From: Desulfovibrio sp. MES5 | GTDB taxonomy: Bacteria > Desulfobacterota > Desulfovibrionia > Desulfovibrionales > Desulfovibrionaceae | NCBI RefSeq assembly: GCF_002237645.1 | Contig: NZ_MJUZ01000005.1 | Coordinates: 22,653-86,652 of the forward strand | Direction of reading: 5' to 3' | DNA: 64,000 nucleotides | Shown: piece by piece, positions 19,298 through 28,499 of the stretch | How the letters are laid out: each line of letters opens with the position of its first letter | Position numbering within the stretch: the first letter of the stretch is position 1 | The notes under the pieces: model-generated | What the model was told of the DNA's origin: nothing | Databases searched by the model: none | What the model saw: the letters and a program-made list of their open reading frames with translations, nothing else | Position numbers and translations under genes: made by a program

Positions 19298-19322
19298 TAT
19301 GGGGCTGCATACAATGCTTTTA

Positions 19323-19412
19323 TGGCGGAGGGGGAGGGATTTGAACCCCCGGAAGGCTCACACCTTCAACGGTTTTCAAGACCGCCGCGATCAACCGCTC
19401 TGCCACCCCTCC
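19323..19412 (-). tRNA. tRNA-Ser (anticodon UGA)
   Basis: The minus strand folds as a class II tRNA: acceptor stem GGAGGGG paired with CCCCTCC, anticodon loop CTTGAAA with TGA, a long variable arm and the T-arm GGGGGTTCAAATCCCTC. The discriminator G is followed by an encoded CCA (19323-19325). Confidence 0.95.
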
Positions 19413-19656
19413 GCAGGGTGCGCGCGTTGGCGTAATCCAAGCTAGTAATGTATTCCGGGTTGAAATTCAATAGAGCATTTACAGGGATCAGCCCTGGCGG
19501 CTCGGTGCCCGCAGCTGGCGCGATGCCCCGCGCATGATTCGCGTCATAATTCGCGTAGGCGCGGCGGGTCTGTTCGCGCAAGCGCGCCGCAGTCTGTCCG
19601 CGCTGTTTTGGGCTGGCAGGGGGCTGGGCTTGAAGGTGGCCGACCATAAACAAGAA

Positions 19657-19684
19657 GCGCGCTCTCCCGAAAAGGAGAGCGCGC
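19657..19684 (-). terminator. Terminator of the HU gene
   Basis: GCGCGCTCTCC-CGAAAA-GGAGAGCGCGC is a perfect 11-bp hairpin 24 bp after the HU stop on the minus strand, followed by TTCTTGTTTA. Between it and the tRNA (19413-19656) nothing is recognised. Confidence 0.8.
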
Positions 19685-19708
19685 CGCAAAAACTTACTTA
19701 AGCCAAAG

Positions 19709-19984
19709 TTATTTGATGGCGTCTTTCAGACCCTTGCCGGGCGTGAATTTGGCAACCTTGCTGGCCGGAATGGTGATTTCCTTGCCAGTGCGGGGGTTAC
19801 GACCCTTACGGGCGGCGCGTTCCACAACCTTGAAGCTGCCAAATCCGGTAAAGGTCACGGATTCGCCAGAGGCCAGGGCTTCACGCAGGGAAGCCACTAC
19901 GGCGTCAAGGGCTTCTTCAGCTTTAGCCTTGGTGGGAAGGCCGGCTTTGGCATGGATTTTTTCAACAAGCTCAGCTTTAGTCAT
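19709..19984 (-). CDS. HU-family DNA-binding protein
   Basis: The 91-residue protein is a complete HU/IHF-type histone-like protein: MTKAELVEKIHAKAG at the start, GFGSFKVVERAARKGRNPRT in the DNA-binding arm and the proline-bearing IPASKVAKFTPGK near the end. HU dimers bend DNA and organise the nucleoid. The start at 19984 follows GGAGAAG. Upstream in-frame codons to 20131 are not typical of the family. A good promoter lies at 20178-20206, giving a leader of about 190 nt. Confidence 0.95.
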   Translation of the reverse strand: MTKAELVEKIHAKAGLPTKAKAEEALDAVVASLREALASGESVTFTGFGSFKVVERAARKGRNPRTGKEITIPASKVAKFTPGKGLKDAIK

Positions 19985-20177
19985 GATGCTTCTCCATAAA
20001 GGATTTCGGTTTGTTCCCTGATTGATGCCATATCGGACCACACGCAAAGGTATGGCCATAGGGGGGTGGCCCGACGGGCCGATCTCGCATGGGATAGTCA
20101 CGGATATGCCAACCCGGCATTGCCGCGCCATGGGGGATTTTGAACATTGACGTTTTTTGCGCCGTCAGACTGTTGTC

Positions 20178-20206
20178 TCATTACGTTAGCGCTGTTTTTC
20201 TGTCAA
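20178..20206 (-). promoter_or_regulatory. Putative sigma70 promoter of the HU gene
   Basis: On the minus strand a perfect -35 TTGACA (20201-20206), 17-nt spacer and TAATGA (20178-20183) precede the HU gene. The rest of the gap 19985-20338 shows nothing else. Confidence 0.6.
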
Positions 20207-20338
20207 CGAAAAAGCGAGAAATGCGCGCCGTTCAAGCTTTTTGGCTCGCGCGGCAAAAAAATATTCGCTTCAGCGGGGCTGTGCGCCCGGGTATGGTTAC
20301 TGTTAGTAGGATGAAATATTTGAAAATAAAATTACAGC

Positions 20339-21217
20339 CTACAGGTCCACCAGTGTGACTTCGTCTTCTGTCATGTCGCGGCCCAAAAACAGGCTGCCCG
20401 TGCGGATAAAACGGGTTACGTGGTCTGTGGTCAGAAAGCGGCTTTCACCCTGACGCTTTCCTGCGGCGTCGCTGGCAGCGGCTGCCCTGTCCGGGTGCAG
20501 CAGGTGCAGAGTGTTCAGCTCTTGCGCCACAAATTCCGCTGTGGTGGCGGCGGAGTCCACAATATGCACGTCCGGCCCCACGACCTGACGCAGTGCGTCC
20601 TGAAGCAGGGGGTAGTGCGTGCAGCCGAGCACCAGAGTGTCGGGCAGAAGCGCGGCGTCATCGGCGGCCTTATTATCCGGCGCATCAAAAAGCCCTTCAA
20701 GGTAGCGGCGGATGATGCCTTCAACCAGGGGGCCGTTCATCCAGCCCTCTTCAGCCAGCGAGACAAAAAGATTGCATGCGCGCGTCAGCACCACGGCATC
20801 GGGCCGGATGCGCGCAATGGCCTGCTGGTAAGCGCCGCCGTTGATGGTGGCCTCCGTGGCCAGCACCACGATGCGTCCATTGCGGCTGGCCTCTGCCGCT
20901 GCCTGAGATCCTGGTTCCACCACGCCCAGAACGGGCAGGGGGGCAAAATGCTCACGCAAAGCGGGCAGGGCAGCCGCTGTGGCCGTGTTGCAGGCGACCA
21001 CCAGCATCTTGACGCCCATGTCCACCAGCTTTTGCGCGGCGCTGAGCGTATAACGGATGATGGTGTCACGACCCTTTGTGCCGTAGGGCAGCCGGGCTGT
21101 ATCGCCGAGGTAGAGCAGATCTTCGCCGGGCAGGCGCTTGGCCAGAGCCTTGAAAACAGTAAGACCGCCCATGCCGGAGTCAAAAAGTCCAATGGGCAGC
21201 CGGGAATTCGAATTCAT
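20339..21217 (-). CDS. murI: Glutamate racemase
   Basis: MurI makes D-glutamate for peptidoglycan from L-glutamate. The 292-residue protein shows the expected elements: D13 in IGLFDSGMGGLTV, YLGDTARLPYG, the first catalytic cysteine C76 in VVACNTAT and the second, C199, in LGCTHYPLL. Length is slightly above the usual 265-285 because of short Ala/Asp-rich segments near 180-190. It lies 45 bp downstream of the TauE-type permease on the same strand and is probably co-transcribed with it. Confidence 0.95.
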   Translation of the reverse strand: MNSNSRLPIGLFDSGMGGLTVFKALAKRLPGEDLLYLGDTARLPYGTKGRDTIIRYTLSAAQKLVDMGVKMLVVACNTATAAALPALREHFAPLPVLGVVEPGSQAAAEASRNGRIVVLATEATINGGAYQQAIARIRPDAVVLTRACNLFVSLAEEGWMNGPLVEGIIRRYLEGLFDAPDNKAADDAALLPDTLVLGCTHYPLLQDALRQVVGPDVHIVDSAATTAEFVAQELNTLHLLHPDRAAAASDAAGKRQGESRFLTTDHVTRFIRTGSLFLGRDMTEDEVTLVDL

Positions 21218-21262
21218 GCCGTATCCTTTGAATGGGCCGCCCCAGACAAAGGCAGGCGACCG

Positions 21263-22186
21263 TTAGAAACTTTGGCCCAAATACCGTATGGCTGTAAAGA
21301 GCAAAATGGCCGCCAGAAGGCATTTCAGCAAAGTGGCGGGCACGTATTTCTGGCAGCGTGCGCCAAGATACATGCCGCACATGCCGCCCAGCCCCACCAG
21401 CAGGCCCATGCGCCAGTCGGGCGCGACGGCCATGTCCGGATAAAAGGGGGCCAGCAGAAAGTAAAAGCTCACCCCTGCCACTGATGTGAGGAAAGTGGCA
21501 AAAAGTGTTGCTCCGGCCACGGCATAAACCGGAAGCGCAAAAAAGGAAACCAGAAAAGGCGCCATGATCGCGCCGCCGCCAATGCCGTATATGCCGCCCA
21601 CAAGGCCGACGACAAGGCTGAGCAGGGCCAGTTTGCGGGTGGAAACGGTATGGTTTTTTCCCTGAAAAACAAAAACAAGAGAGCGGCTGTTCCACTCCAG
21701 CACGGCGCAGCGGTCTGTGACAGGCTGCCGACCTGCGGCATTTATTGCTGCCGAGCCGCCCGCCCGCATATTTTCCGTCTTGTTGCGCCGGGCCTTCCAG
21801 GTGGTAACGGCCATGCGCCCGCCGACGTACAGCAGCACCAGCCCGGCGAATATCTTGAATTTTGCCGGGTCTGGCAACCAGTTGATGCGTATGAGCGCCC
21901 CGAGAAAAACCCCCGGCAAGGTTCCGGCGGCCACGGTGAGGGTCAATGGCCAGACAAGCCTGCCTTCACGCCAGTAACGCCAGACGCCGGGCGGACAGGC
22001 CAGCACGTTGAAAAACTGGTTGGTGGCGCTGACGCTGGGGTTCACATACCCAAGCACGCTCATATGAAAAGGGAGTAAAAGAAACGCGCCCGAGATGCCG
22101 CCCATGGACGTAAAAAAGGATATGCCCAGGGCCACGCCAAAGGGCAGCAGCGGGTGGCATTCAATGCCGGCAGTGGGAAAATACAT
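21263..22186 (-). CDS. TauE/SafE-family membrane permease
   Basis: The 307-residue protein has about eight hydrophobic segments in the TauE/SafE (DUF81) pattern, including GGISGAFLLLPFHMSVLGYVN near the start and GLVGGIYGIGGGAIMAPFLV in the second half. These permeases export or import sulfite, sulfoacetate or other small anions. In a sulfate reducer a sulfur oxyanion is a natural guess, but the substrate cannot be read from sequence. The central cytoplasmic loop is expanded by about 45 hydrophilic residues. It precedes murI. Confidence 0.85.
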   Translation of the reverse strand: MYFPTAGIECHPLLPFGVALGISFFTSMGGISGAFLLLPFHMSVLGYVNPSVSATNQFFNVLACPPGVWRYWREGRLVWPLTLTVAAGTLPGVFLGALIRINWLPDPAKFKIFAGLVLLYVGGRMAVTTWKARRNKTENMRAGGSAAINAAGRQPVTDRCAVLEWNSRSLVFVFQGKNHTVSTRKLALLSLVVGLVGGIYGIGGGAIMAPFLVSFFALPVYAVAGATLFATFLTSVAGVSFYFLLAPFYPDMAVAPDWRMGLLVGLGGMCGMYLGARCQKYVPATLLKCLLAAILLFTAIRYLGQSF

Positions 22187-22407
22187 GGCGGCCCCCGGGT
22201 TTTGTCAAAATCAAATTATAAAAACTTTTTAAAAACAGTATAATAGCTATAGTCTTCTTCACGGTTTTTATAATAAGCGTGATTTTAATTCTTGTCACTA
22301 GGGCGTGTGCATGTTGAGGCGGCGTGTTGTTTGAAAGGCTGTTTTTGCTGCCCGCAGCTCCAGGTCAGAACGCCGTAAACTTGTTGGATTATCCCTGGAT
22401 AAAAATT

Positions 22408-22566
22408 TTAGGGAAGCACTAATTAAAGAGCCTCATGGAAACGTGCAGTTATTTCGTTTGGCAAGGCGCAATTTTTTTTGAAGCAGGAGTGGGGCTCTTC
22501 CGTCCTTGACTGCTTCAAAAAAAGTGAAGCAACGCCGCCAACCGGAATAAATCAGCGTTTCCTTAG
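22408..22566. repeat. 159-bp MITE-like element, copy 2 (inverted relative to copy 1)
   Basis: It has the same length as copy 1 and lies in reverse orientation. The ends are TTAGGGAAGCACTAATT (22408-22424) and AATCAGCGTTTCCTTAG (22550-22566), 12 of 17 complementary. The internal CTTTTTTTGAA/TTCAAAAAAA arms are kept. It fills much of the 575-bp gap between the permease and hisH; the part before it (22187-22407) is AT-rich with no gene. Confidence 0.75.
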
Positions 22567-22630
22567 GGGATGGGGACGTGGAGTAGGCGACCCTTTTTTA
22601 AAAGGGTCTTTCCCCACAAAGTATTGCAAC
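22563..22630. repeat. Gene-end hairpin repeat, copy 2 (degenerate)
   Basis: GGGGATGGGGACGTGG, a degenerate GACCCTTTTTTAAAAGGGTC core and CCCCACAAAGTATTGC resemble the family but the outer stem is eroded. It abuts the end of the MITE-like copy and lies upstream of hisH. Confidence 0.55.
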
Positions 22631-22761
22631 GCGATCCCTCGCCTTCAGGGTCGGCGGCGGCGCGTTGCCTGTCGCCCTGCAAAAATGTATGCTTTCGCCT
22701 TCTCCGCGCACAAGGCAGTCAGGGCTTTGGCCCGGGCTGCGCAACACAGTAAGGAAGCACC

Positions 22762-23412
22762 ATGCTGGCCATTCTGGATTACAAGGCGGGCAATCAGACG
22801 AGCGTGCGCCGCGCTCTGGAACACCTGGGCATACCCTGCGCCATAACGGCAGACCCCGCAACGCTCGAAAGTGCCGGGGGAGTCATTTTTCCTGGCGTGG
22901 GAGCCGCAGGGCAGGCCATGGGCGCGCTGGCGGAATCGGGCATGGACGAAGCCCTGCGGCAGGTGGTGCGCAGGGGGCAGCCCCTGCTCGGCATATGCCT
23001 TGGCTGTCAGATATTGCTGCAACGCAGTGAAGAGAATGACACCACGACCCTTGGCATCGTACCCGGCATCAGCCGCCTTTTTGAAGACGGCATGCTTCAG
23101 GAGGACGGCGCCCCTGCGCCAGTGCCCCACATGGGTTGGAACAGTCTTGAGGCCGTAGCGCCCTGCGTTCTGCTTGAAGGCATAGAGCCCATGGCGGAGT
23201 ATTACTTTGTGCACAGCTATTATGTGGAGCCCGATCCTTCGCTGGTGCTGGCCACCACCACCTACGGGCGCACCTTCTGCTCGCTTTACGGGCGCGAGGG
23301 CCTCTGGGCCGCCCAGTTTCATCCGGAAAAAAGCGGACGGCCCGGCCTGAACCTGCTGCGCAATTATTACAAATACTGCCAGAATTCGCGGGAGGCGCGC
23401 CATGCTCAGTAA
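22762..23412 (+). CDS. hisH: Imidazole glycerol phosphate synthase, glutaminase subunit
   Basis: HisH releases ammonia from glutamine and passes it to HisF in histidine synthesis. The 216-residue protein is a class I glutamine amidotransferase with the nucleophile C79 in GICLGCQ and the His/Glu pair in QFHPEKSG near residue 190. AAGGA lies 7-8 nt before the ATG at 22762. Its end overlaps hisF by 11 bp, so the two subunits are coupled. The other his genes are not in this window. Confidence 0.96.
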   Translation: MLAILDYKAGNQTSVRRALEHLGIPCAITADPATLESAGGVIFPGVGAAGQAMGALAESGMDEALRQVVRRGQPLLGICLGCQILLQRSEENDTTTLGIVPGISRLFEDGMLQEDGAPAPVPHMGWNSLEAVAPCVLLEGIEPMAEYYFVHSYYVEPDPSLVLATTTYGRTFCSLYGREGLWAAQFHPEKSGRPGLNLLRNYYKYCQNSREARHAQ

Positions 23413-24181
23413 ACGGGTAATACCCTGCCTGGACGTGCGTAATGGGCGTCTGACCAAGGGCGTCAAATTTGTGGGCAACGAGGATATCGGCGACCCGGTG
23501 GAAAGCGCGCGCCGGTACTATGAAGAAGGCGCGGACGAAATCGTTTTTTACGACATTACGGCTTCGGCCGAGGCGCGGGGCATTTTTCTGGATGTGGTGG
23601 AGCGCGTCGCGGAACAGATTTTCATTCCCTTTGCCGTGGGCGGCGGCATTTCCAGCGTGACCGACATGCGCGCCGTGCTGCTGGCCGGGGCGGAGAAGGT
23701 CTCCATAAATTCGGCGGCGGTCAAGGATCCCCACCTCATCAGTCAGGGGGCTGACGCCTTTGGCTCGCAGGCCATAACAGTGGGCATGGACGTGCTGGCC
23801 GTGCCCGTGAGCCCAGAGATTCCATCCGGGTATGAAATTGTCATCCACGGCGGTCGCAAGCGTATGGGGCTGGACGCCATTGCCTGGGCGCGCCGCTGTC
23901 AGGAACTGGGCGCAGGCGAACTGTGCGTCAACTCCATCGACGCGGACGGCACCAAGGACGGCTACGAACTCAAACTGACCCGCGCCATTGTGGATGCCGT
24001 GTCTCTGCCCGTCATCGCGTCGGGCGGGGCGGGCGAACCGCGTCACATGCTGGAAGCCGTGACCACGGGCGGGGCTTCGGCGGCCCTCATTGCCTCCATC
24101 GTGCACTACGGGCAGTACAGCATCCGTGAGTGCAAGGAATACATGGCCGCGCACGGGGCCAAGATGCGCCTGACCTGGTAG
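23402..24181 (+). CDS. hisF: Imidazole glycerol phosphate synthase, cyclase subunit
   Basis: HisF uses ammonia from HisH to form imidazole glycerol phosphate and AICAR. The 259-residue (beta/alpha)8 barrel starts [20 protein letters not shown] with catalytic D11 and carries the second catalytic aspartate in [11 protein letters not shown]. Phosphate-binding GGGISS and [10 protein letters not shown] are present. Length is standard. It overlaps hisH and is followed by a GGGGGCC-AAGA-GGCCCCC hairpin. Confidence 0.97.
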   Translation: MLSKRVIPCLDVRNGRLTKGVKFVGNEDIGDPVESARRYYEEGADEIVFYDITASAEARGIFLDVVERVAEQIFIPFAVGGGISSVTDMRAVLLAGAEKVSINSAAVKDPHLISQGADAFGSQAITVGMDVLAVPVSPEIPSGYEIVIHGGRKRMGLDAIAWARRCQELGAGELCVNSIDADGTKDGYELKLTRAIVDAVSLPVIASGGAGEPRHMLEAVTTGGASAALIASIVHYGQYSIRECKEYMAAHGAKMRLTW

Positions 24182-24207
24182 GCCGGGCAGCGGAAAGGGT
24201 TTTGGAT

Positions 24208-24225
24208 GGGGGCCAAGAGGCCCCC
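24208..24225 (+). terminator. Hairpin after hisF
   Basis: GGGGGCC-AAGA-GGCCCCC is a perfect 7-bp stem 26 bp past the hisF stop; the following CTTTT is 10 nt away, so termination is probably partial. Confidence 0.5.
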
Positions 24226-24317
24226 ACCCCGCTTTTATGGCGCTGTTGCGCCGCGTGCACCCCGCCCGCCCTCCATTCAAGAGCGCCAGGGGCACGTCAG
24301 AGGAGCGTCAGCACCAC

Positions 24318-25364
24318 ATGATCCACAAGCACCACGTCATAAACGCCCACAGCGGGCCAGCCGCCAATGCGGCGGAAAACGCCCCAGCAGCCGGACTCAC
24401 GGACGCGGCGCAGGCCAAAGGCCTGCCCCAGGCTCAAGCTCTGCCCCAGGCGCTGGCGCGGCTGCTGCGGGCCATGCCGCCGCTGGTGGTGGCCTTTTCC
24501 GGCGGCATAGACAGCCGCTTTCTCAGCCATGCGGCCTTGCTGAGCGGTTGCGACGTGCTGGCAGTGCACGCGCGCGGCCCGCACATCCCGGCTGGAGAAA
24601 GCGCCCACGCGCTCGCCTGGGCCAAAGGGCGCGGCCTGCCCCTGCTTGTGGTGGATTTTGACCCGCTGTCCCTGCCGGAGGTGTCGACCAACAGCCGCCA
24701 GCGCTGCTATGCCTGCAAAACGGGCCTGCTGGCGGCCATCGGGTCGGCGCTGGCGCAGGCCGGACAGCAGGGGCGCGTTCTTTGCGACGGCAGCAATGCT
24801 GACGACCTTGTGGCGTTCCGGCCCGGCCTGCGCGCTTTGCAGGAAGCGGGTGTGGTTTCGCCCCTTGCGGAATCGGGCATGGACAAGGCCGCCATCCGCG
24901 CGGCGGCGCGGGCCACGGGGCTGGATGATCCCGATCAGCGCGCGCGGCCCTGTCTGCTTACCCGGCTGGCCTACGGTCTTGAGCCGGATGCGGACGTGCT
25001 GGCGCGTCTGGCCGCTGCCGAAGAAGCGCTGGCAGGGCTGGAAGCCTCGCATGTTTCTGAAAACTCCTCCGCCGCAACGGCGACAGGCGTGGTTGAGAAG
25101 CCCGGCGCGGCATGCGCGGCCTGCGGGGCACACGGGGAAAACGTCGTGGGCCAGGGGGCTGACGCTGAAAAAACTGTTCCGCCTCTGGGCGACCTGCGCC
25201 TGCGGCTTACGCCAGCCCCGGTGCTTCAGGTGGAGACGCTGCCCCCAGAGCTTGCGGAAAGGGTGAAAGAGATTCTTGTCCAGCACGGGTTTACTGGTTG
25301 TGAACTGCGCGTGGGGCAAGGCATCAGCGGTTTTTATGACAGGCAGGCCCCCACTCAGGACTGA
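24318..25364 (+). CDS. larE: LarE-type ATP-dependent sulfur transferase
   Basis: LarE adds sulfur to the nickel-pincer nucleotide precursor of lactate racemase. The 348-residue protein has the PP-loop FSGGIDSRFL near residue 60, RCYACK, DGSNADDL and the PCL-TRLAYG cysteine that is sacrificed in some LarE proteins. An Ala/Gly-rich insert of about 45 residues near the C-terminal domain separates the helical part from the last strand. The start is uncertain: the ATG at 24318 has GGAG 12 nt upstream, and an earlier ATG at 24237 lacks a ribosome site. larA, larB and larC are not in the window, so a more general sulfur transfer role is possible. Confidence 0.8.
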   Translation: MIHKHHVINAHSGPAANAAENAPAAGLTDAAQAKGLPQAQALPQALARLLRAMPPLVVAFSGGIDSRFLSHAALLSGCDVLAVHARGPHIPAGESAHALAWAKGRGLPLLVVDFDPLSLPEVSTNSRQRCYACKTGLLAAIGSALAQAGQQGRVLCDGSNADDLVAFRPGLRALQEAGVVSPLAESGMDKAAIRAAARATGLDDPDQRARPCLLTRLAYGLEPDADVLARLAAAEEALAGLEASHVSENSSAATATGVVEKPGAACAACGAHGENVVGQGADAEKTVPPLGDLRLRLTPAPVLQVETLPPELAERVKEILVQHGFTGCELRVGQGISGFYDRQAPTQD

Positions 25365-25591
25365 GCGTAAGCTGCCGACGCTTAAGCCGCGTTACGCTTG
25401 GCGCGGGGCATAACGCGGCGCGGAACCTGTTTTTTCTTGCCCTGGCGCGTCGCCAAAAATGGAAGACATAGGCCGTCGCCATGTGCAAAAGCGCGCCTGC
25501 CGCGCATTCCAGCCATATTGGGCTGGACTTTGTAAAAGAAAGAGCCTATGAATACCGACTTATATCAATGGGGCTCACCCCGGAGGAAAAC

Positions 25592-25696
25592 ATGGCTCAC
25601 AAAAAGATCGAACGTAAGAAAGAACTGGCCCGTCGCCGTCATCGTCGCGCTCAGCGCCTGAAGCAGCGCGTGCGTGAAGCCAAGGCTGCTGCCTAG
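25592..25696 (+). CDS. Very small basic protein (34 aa), unknown
   Basis: The frame encodes 34 residues, about half of them Lys or Arg (starts MAHKKIERKKELARRR, ends REAKAAA), with low-complexity helix-forming composition. The ribosome site CGGAGG lies 6 nt before the ATG, which is stronger than for most genes here. A longer in-frame reading from 25481 has no such site. The composition resembles small ribosomal or RNA-binding proteins, but no family is recognised. It stands alone between larE and an fmdB-like gene. Confidence 0.6.
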   Translation: MAHKKIERKKELARRRHRRAQRLKQRVREAKAAA

Positions 25697-26095
25697 GCTC
25701 AGGTTTTTGATGAGGCCCGCAGGGCCGTGTCGCTTTAGAGCATTTTCACGTTGAAACTGCTCTGGCGGCTGCGTGAGCAGGCGCTCGCCGTGAAGACGCG
25801 GGCGCGGTTCATCCGCGCTGGCAAGCGTCATAACTGGCGTGTCGTATCCTTTGGGAATGTATGTTCTCAAGGGTGCTCTGCCCAAGAGGGGGCTGCATCG
25901 GCAGCAGCCCTCTTGTGTCATGTGCAAGTTTAAGCAGGTTGTGGCGTTTGAGTTTTTTGCGCGCATTTCCTGTCGCCGGATGGGGCTTTACGCCCCGCGC
26001 GGCGGAGCTTGAGCATTTGACGGGCGGCGTACAGACCCAAGTCTGTGGCGGCGCGGTCGTAACAACACAGTGTTTAGCCGTCTTTTAGCGTAATC
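25697..26095. other. Intergenic region with hairpins, no gene seen
   Basis: AGAGCATTTTCACGTTGAAACTGCTCT at about 25737-25762 is an imperfect palindrome related to sequences near 9362 and 43288. AAGAGGGGGCTGC-ATCG-GCAGCAGCCCTCTT at 25884-25914 is a terminator-like hairpin with a weak U-run. Confidence 0.45.
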
Positions 26096-26515
26096 ATGCC
26101 TATTTACGAATATCAGTGTCCCCAGTGTCAGCACCGCTTTGAGGAATGGGTAAAAAGCCCCTCCGACCAGGGCGAGGAGCCTTGCCCCAAATGTGGCACG
26201 GCCTCGCCGCGCATCATGTCGCAGACCTCGTTTGTCCTCAAGGGCGGCGGCTGGTATGTTGACGATTATGGCTACCGCAAAGGCATAAAGGACGAAGGCG
26301 CGTCTTCGGCGTCTTCCACCTCTGAAGCGTCTTCGCCGTCCGGCGCGGGAGAGGCTTCACCTGCGCCAGCAAGCGGCGGCGAGAAGGCTGGCGGCAGCGC
26401 CGCGCCTTCTCCTGCGGCAAAAGCGCCTGCTGCCGCTCCGGCCCCCACGTCAGCCCCCAAGCCAGCCCCTACAACCGCGGCCCCCAAGGCCAGCGCCGCC
26501 AAACCGGCTTCATGA
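26096..26515 (+). CDS. FmdB-family zinc-ribbon protein
   Basis: The 139-residue protein begins MPIYEYQCPQCQHRFEEW and has a second CPKC pair, the FmdB/CxxC_CxxC_SSSS zinc-ribbon signature. FVLKGGGWYVDDYG follows, another family mark. The family is a putative regulatory or metal-binding module of unknown exact role. The last 70 residues are an Ala/Pro/Ser tail without structure. It lies 7 bp before purB and is probably co-transcribed with it. Confidence 0.85.
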   Translation: MPIYEYQCPQCQHRFEEWVKSPSDQGEEPCPKCGTASPRIMSQTSFVLKGGGWYVDDYGYRKGIKDEGASSASSTSEASSPSGAGEASPAPASGGEKAGGSAAPSPAAKAPAAAPAPTSAPKPAPTTAAPKASAAKPAS

Positions 26516-26522
26516 GGCAGTC

Positions 26523-27833
26523 ATGATCGAACGCTACTCCCGGCCCGAAATGGGCACTATCTGGACGTTGAAAAACCGTTATCAGGCATGGCTTGACGTT
26601 GAAGTGGCCGTGTGCCGGGCCTGGAGCGAAATGGGCCGCATCCCGGCCGAGGCCGTGGAAAACATCAGCGCCAAGGCCTCCATCGACGTTGACCGCATTC
26701 TTGAAATTGAAGAAGTGACCCGGCACGACGTCATTGCCTTTCTGACCTCGCTTGAAGAAAAAGTGGGGCCGGACGCCCGGTATATCCATCTCGGCTGCAC
26801 GTCGTCCGATATTGTGGATACGGCCAACGCCCTCTTGCTGGTGCAGGCGGGCGAGCTTATCCTTCAGGATATACGCGCGCTTTTACAAAGCATTGAAACC
26901 CTGGCCCGCCGTCACAAGGGGCAGCTGTGCATGGGCCGCACCCACGGCATCCATGCCGAGCCCACCAGCTTCGGCCTCAAGATGGCCGGGTTTTACGCCG
27001 AATTTTCGCGCCATCTGGAGCGTGTGCAGGCCGGACTCGAAAGCGTGCGGGTCGGCAAGATTTCCGGCGCGGTGGGCACCTACGCCTTTCTGTCGCCCGA
27101 ACTGGAGCAGCGCGCCCTGGCCCACCTCGGCCTTGGGGTTGACCCGCACTCCACCCAGATCATCCAGCGCGACCGCTACGCGCACTTCTTTACCTCGCTG
27201 GCCATTCTTGGCGGCGGCATAGAGCGCCTTTGCGTTGAACTGCGCCACCTGCAGCGCACCGAAGTGCTGGAAGTGGAAGAGGGCTTTGCCAAGGGGCAAA
27301 AAGGGTCTTCGGCCATGCCGCACAAAAAGAATCCCATTTCCGCCGAGAACATGACCGGGCTTTCAAGGCTTTTGCGCACCAACGCCCTGGCCTCCCTCGA
27401 AAACCAGGCCCTCTGGCATGAGCGGGACATCAGCCACTCTTCGGTGGAGCGCGTGATCATGCCCGACTCCACCATCCTGGCGGACTATATTCTCACCCGC
27501 CTTACCCGCCTTCTGGACGGGCTGGTGGTCAAGCCCGAGCGCATGCGCGAAAATATGGACCGTTCTTTTGGCCTGTATTTTTCACAGCGCGTGCTCACGG
27601 CCCTTATCGCCACCGGCATGCCGCGCCAGCAGGCCTATGAGGCCGTGCAGCGTCTGGCCATGCAAAGCTGGGAAACCCGCGTGGCCTTTCCCGAGCTTGT
27701 GCGGGCCGACGCAGACATGCGCACCCGCCTTGGCGAGGCCGCGCTCGATGAGCTTTTTGATCCATCCTACTATCTGCAGCACGAGGACGAGATTTTCGCC
27801 CGCGTGTTCGACAGCAAACCCGTATTGAGCTAG
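26523..27833 (+). CDS. purB: Adenylosuccinate lyase
   Basis: PurB splits SAICAR and adenylosuccinate in purine synthesis. The 436-residue protein carries the fumarase/aspartase superfamily signature SSAMPHKKNPISAENM, the GCTSSDIVDT segment and MGRTHGIHAEPTSFG with the catalytic histidine. Length and start (MIERYSRPEMGTIWT) match the family. It lies between fmdB and pyrE with gaps of about 8 bp, consistent with a nucleotide operon. Confidence 0.97.
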   Translation: MIERYSRPEMGTIWTLKNRYQAWLDVEVAVCRAWSEMGRIPAEAVENISAKASIDVDRILEIEEVTRHDVIAFLTSLEEKVGPDARYIHLGCTSSDIVDTANALLLVQAGELILQDIRALLQSIETLARRHKGQLCMGRTHGIHAEPTSFGLKMAGFYAEFSRHLERVQAGLESVRVGKISGAVGTYAFLSPELEQRALAHLGLGVDPHSTQIIQRDRYAHFFTSLAILGGGIERLCVELRHLQRTEVLEVEEGFAKGQKGSSAMPHKKNPISAENMTGLSRLLRTNALASLENQALWHERDISHSSVERVIMPDSTILADYILTRLTRLLDGLVVKPERMRENMDRSFGLYFSQRVLTALIATGMPRQQAYEAVQRLAMQSWETRVAFPELVRADADMRTRLGEAALDELFDPSYYLQHEDEIFARVFDSKPVLS

Positions 27834-27841
27834 CCGAGGTC

Positions 27842-28423
27842 ATGATGCGCGCCGGTCAAGAACAGATGATGGAACTCAAGCGCCGTCTGGCGCGGCTGCT
27901 GGTGGAAAAATCTTATCGCGAAGGCGATTTTGTGCTGGCTTCGGGTCGCCGAAGCGACTATTATTTTGACTGTCGTGTCACGGCATTGCATTCCGAGGGC
28001 TCCTGGCTCATCGGCAACCTGTTCGATGATATGCTCAAAGACCTTGATATCAAGGGCGTGGGCGGCATGACCCTTGGGGCGGACCCGCTGGTTTCGGCCA
28101 CAACGGTCATTTCGCACGAACAGGGACGGCCACTGCATGGCCTGCTGGTGCGCAAAGAGGCCAAAGGCCACGGCACCGGACAGTATGTTGAGGGACTTGG
28201 CAATTTTAACGCTGGCGACCGTGTCGCCATGCTTGAAGATGTGGTCACCACGGGCGGTTCGCTGCTCAATGCCTGCCACAGGGTAACAGACGCGGGGCTG
28301 AATATCGTCGCCGTGTGCACAATCCTGGACAGGGAAGAAGGTGGCCGCGAAAAGCTCCGTGAGGCGGGATATGAACTGCTTGCCCTCTTCACCCGCGCGG
28401 AACTGGTGGCCCTTGCGCGCTGA
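27842..28423 (+). CDS. pyrE: Orotate phosphoribosyltransferase
   Basis: PyrE couples orotate to PRPP in pyrimidine synthesis. The 193-residue protein contains VLASGRRSDYYFDCR, the catalytic-loop lysines in VRKEAKGHG and the PRPP-binding MLEDVVTTGGS. Two adjacent ATG codons (27842 and 27845) are possible starts; GAGG at 27836-27839 is better spaced for the second. It lies 8 bp after purB, and the L,D-transpeptidase gene follows about 75 bp later. Confidence 0.95.
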   Translation: MMRAGQEQMMELKRRLARLLVEKSYREGDFVLASGRRSDYYFDCRVTALHSEGSWLIGNLFDDMLKDLDIKGVGGMTLGADPLVSATTVISHEQGRPLHGLLVRKEAKGHGTGQYVEGLGNFNAGDRVAMLEDVVTTGGSLLNACHRVTDAGLNIVAVCTILDREEGGREKLREAGYELLALFTRAELVALAR

Positions 28424-28499
28424 GCCTGCCAGCCCTGTGGGCAGGGGCGCGGCCAGACGGGCCGCGTTCCGGCATTTGCGCATAGCCTCTCTTTTTGCC

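Noticed and set aside
25481..25591. Longer form of the 34-residue basic protein
   Set aside because: The upstream in-frame part lacks a ribosome site and differs in composition, whereas CGGAGG is ideally placed for the ATG at 25592.
28341..28499. Upstream start for the L,D-transpeptidase
   Set aside because: It would overlap pyrE by about 80 bp and place the signal peptide internally. The ATG at 28500 starts exactly at a signal peptide.
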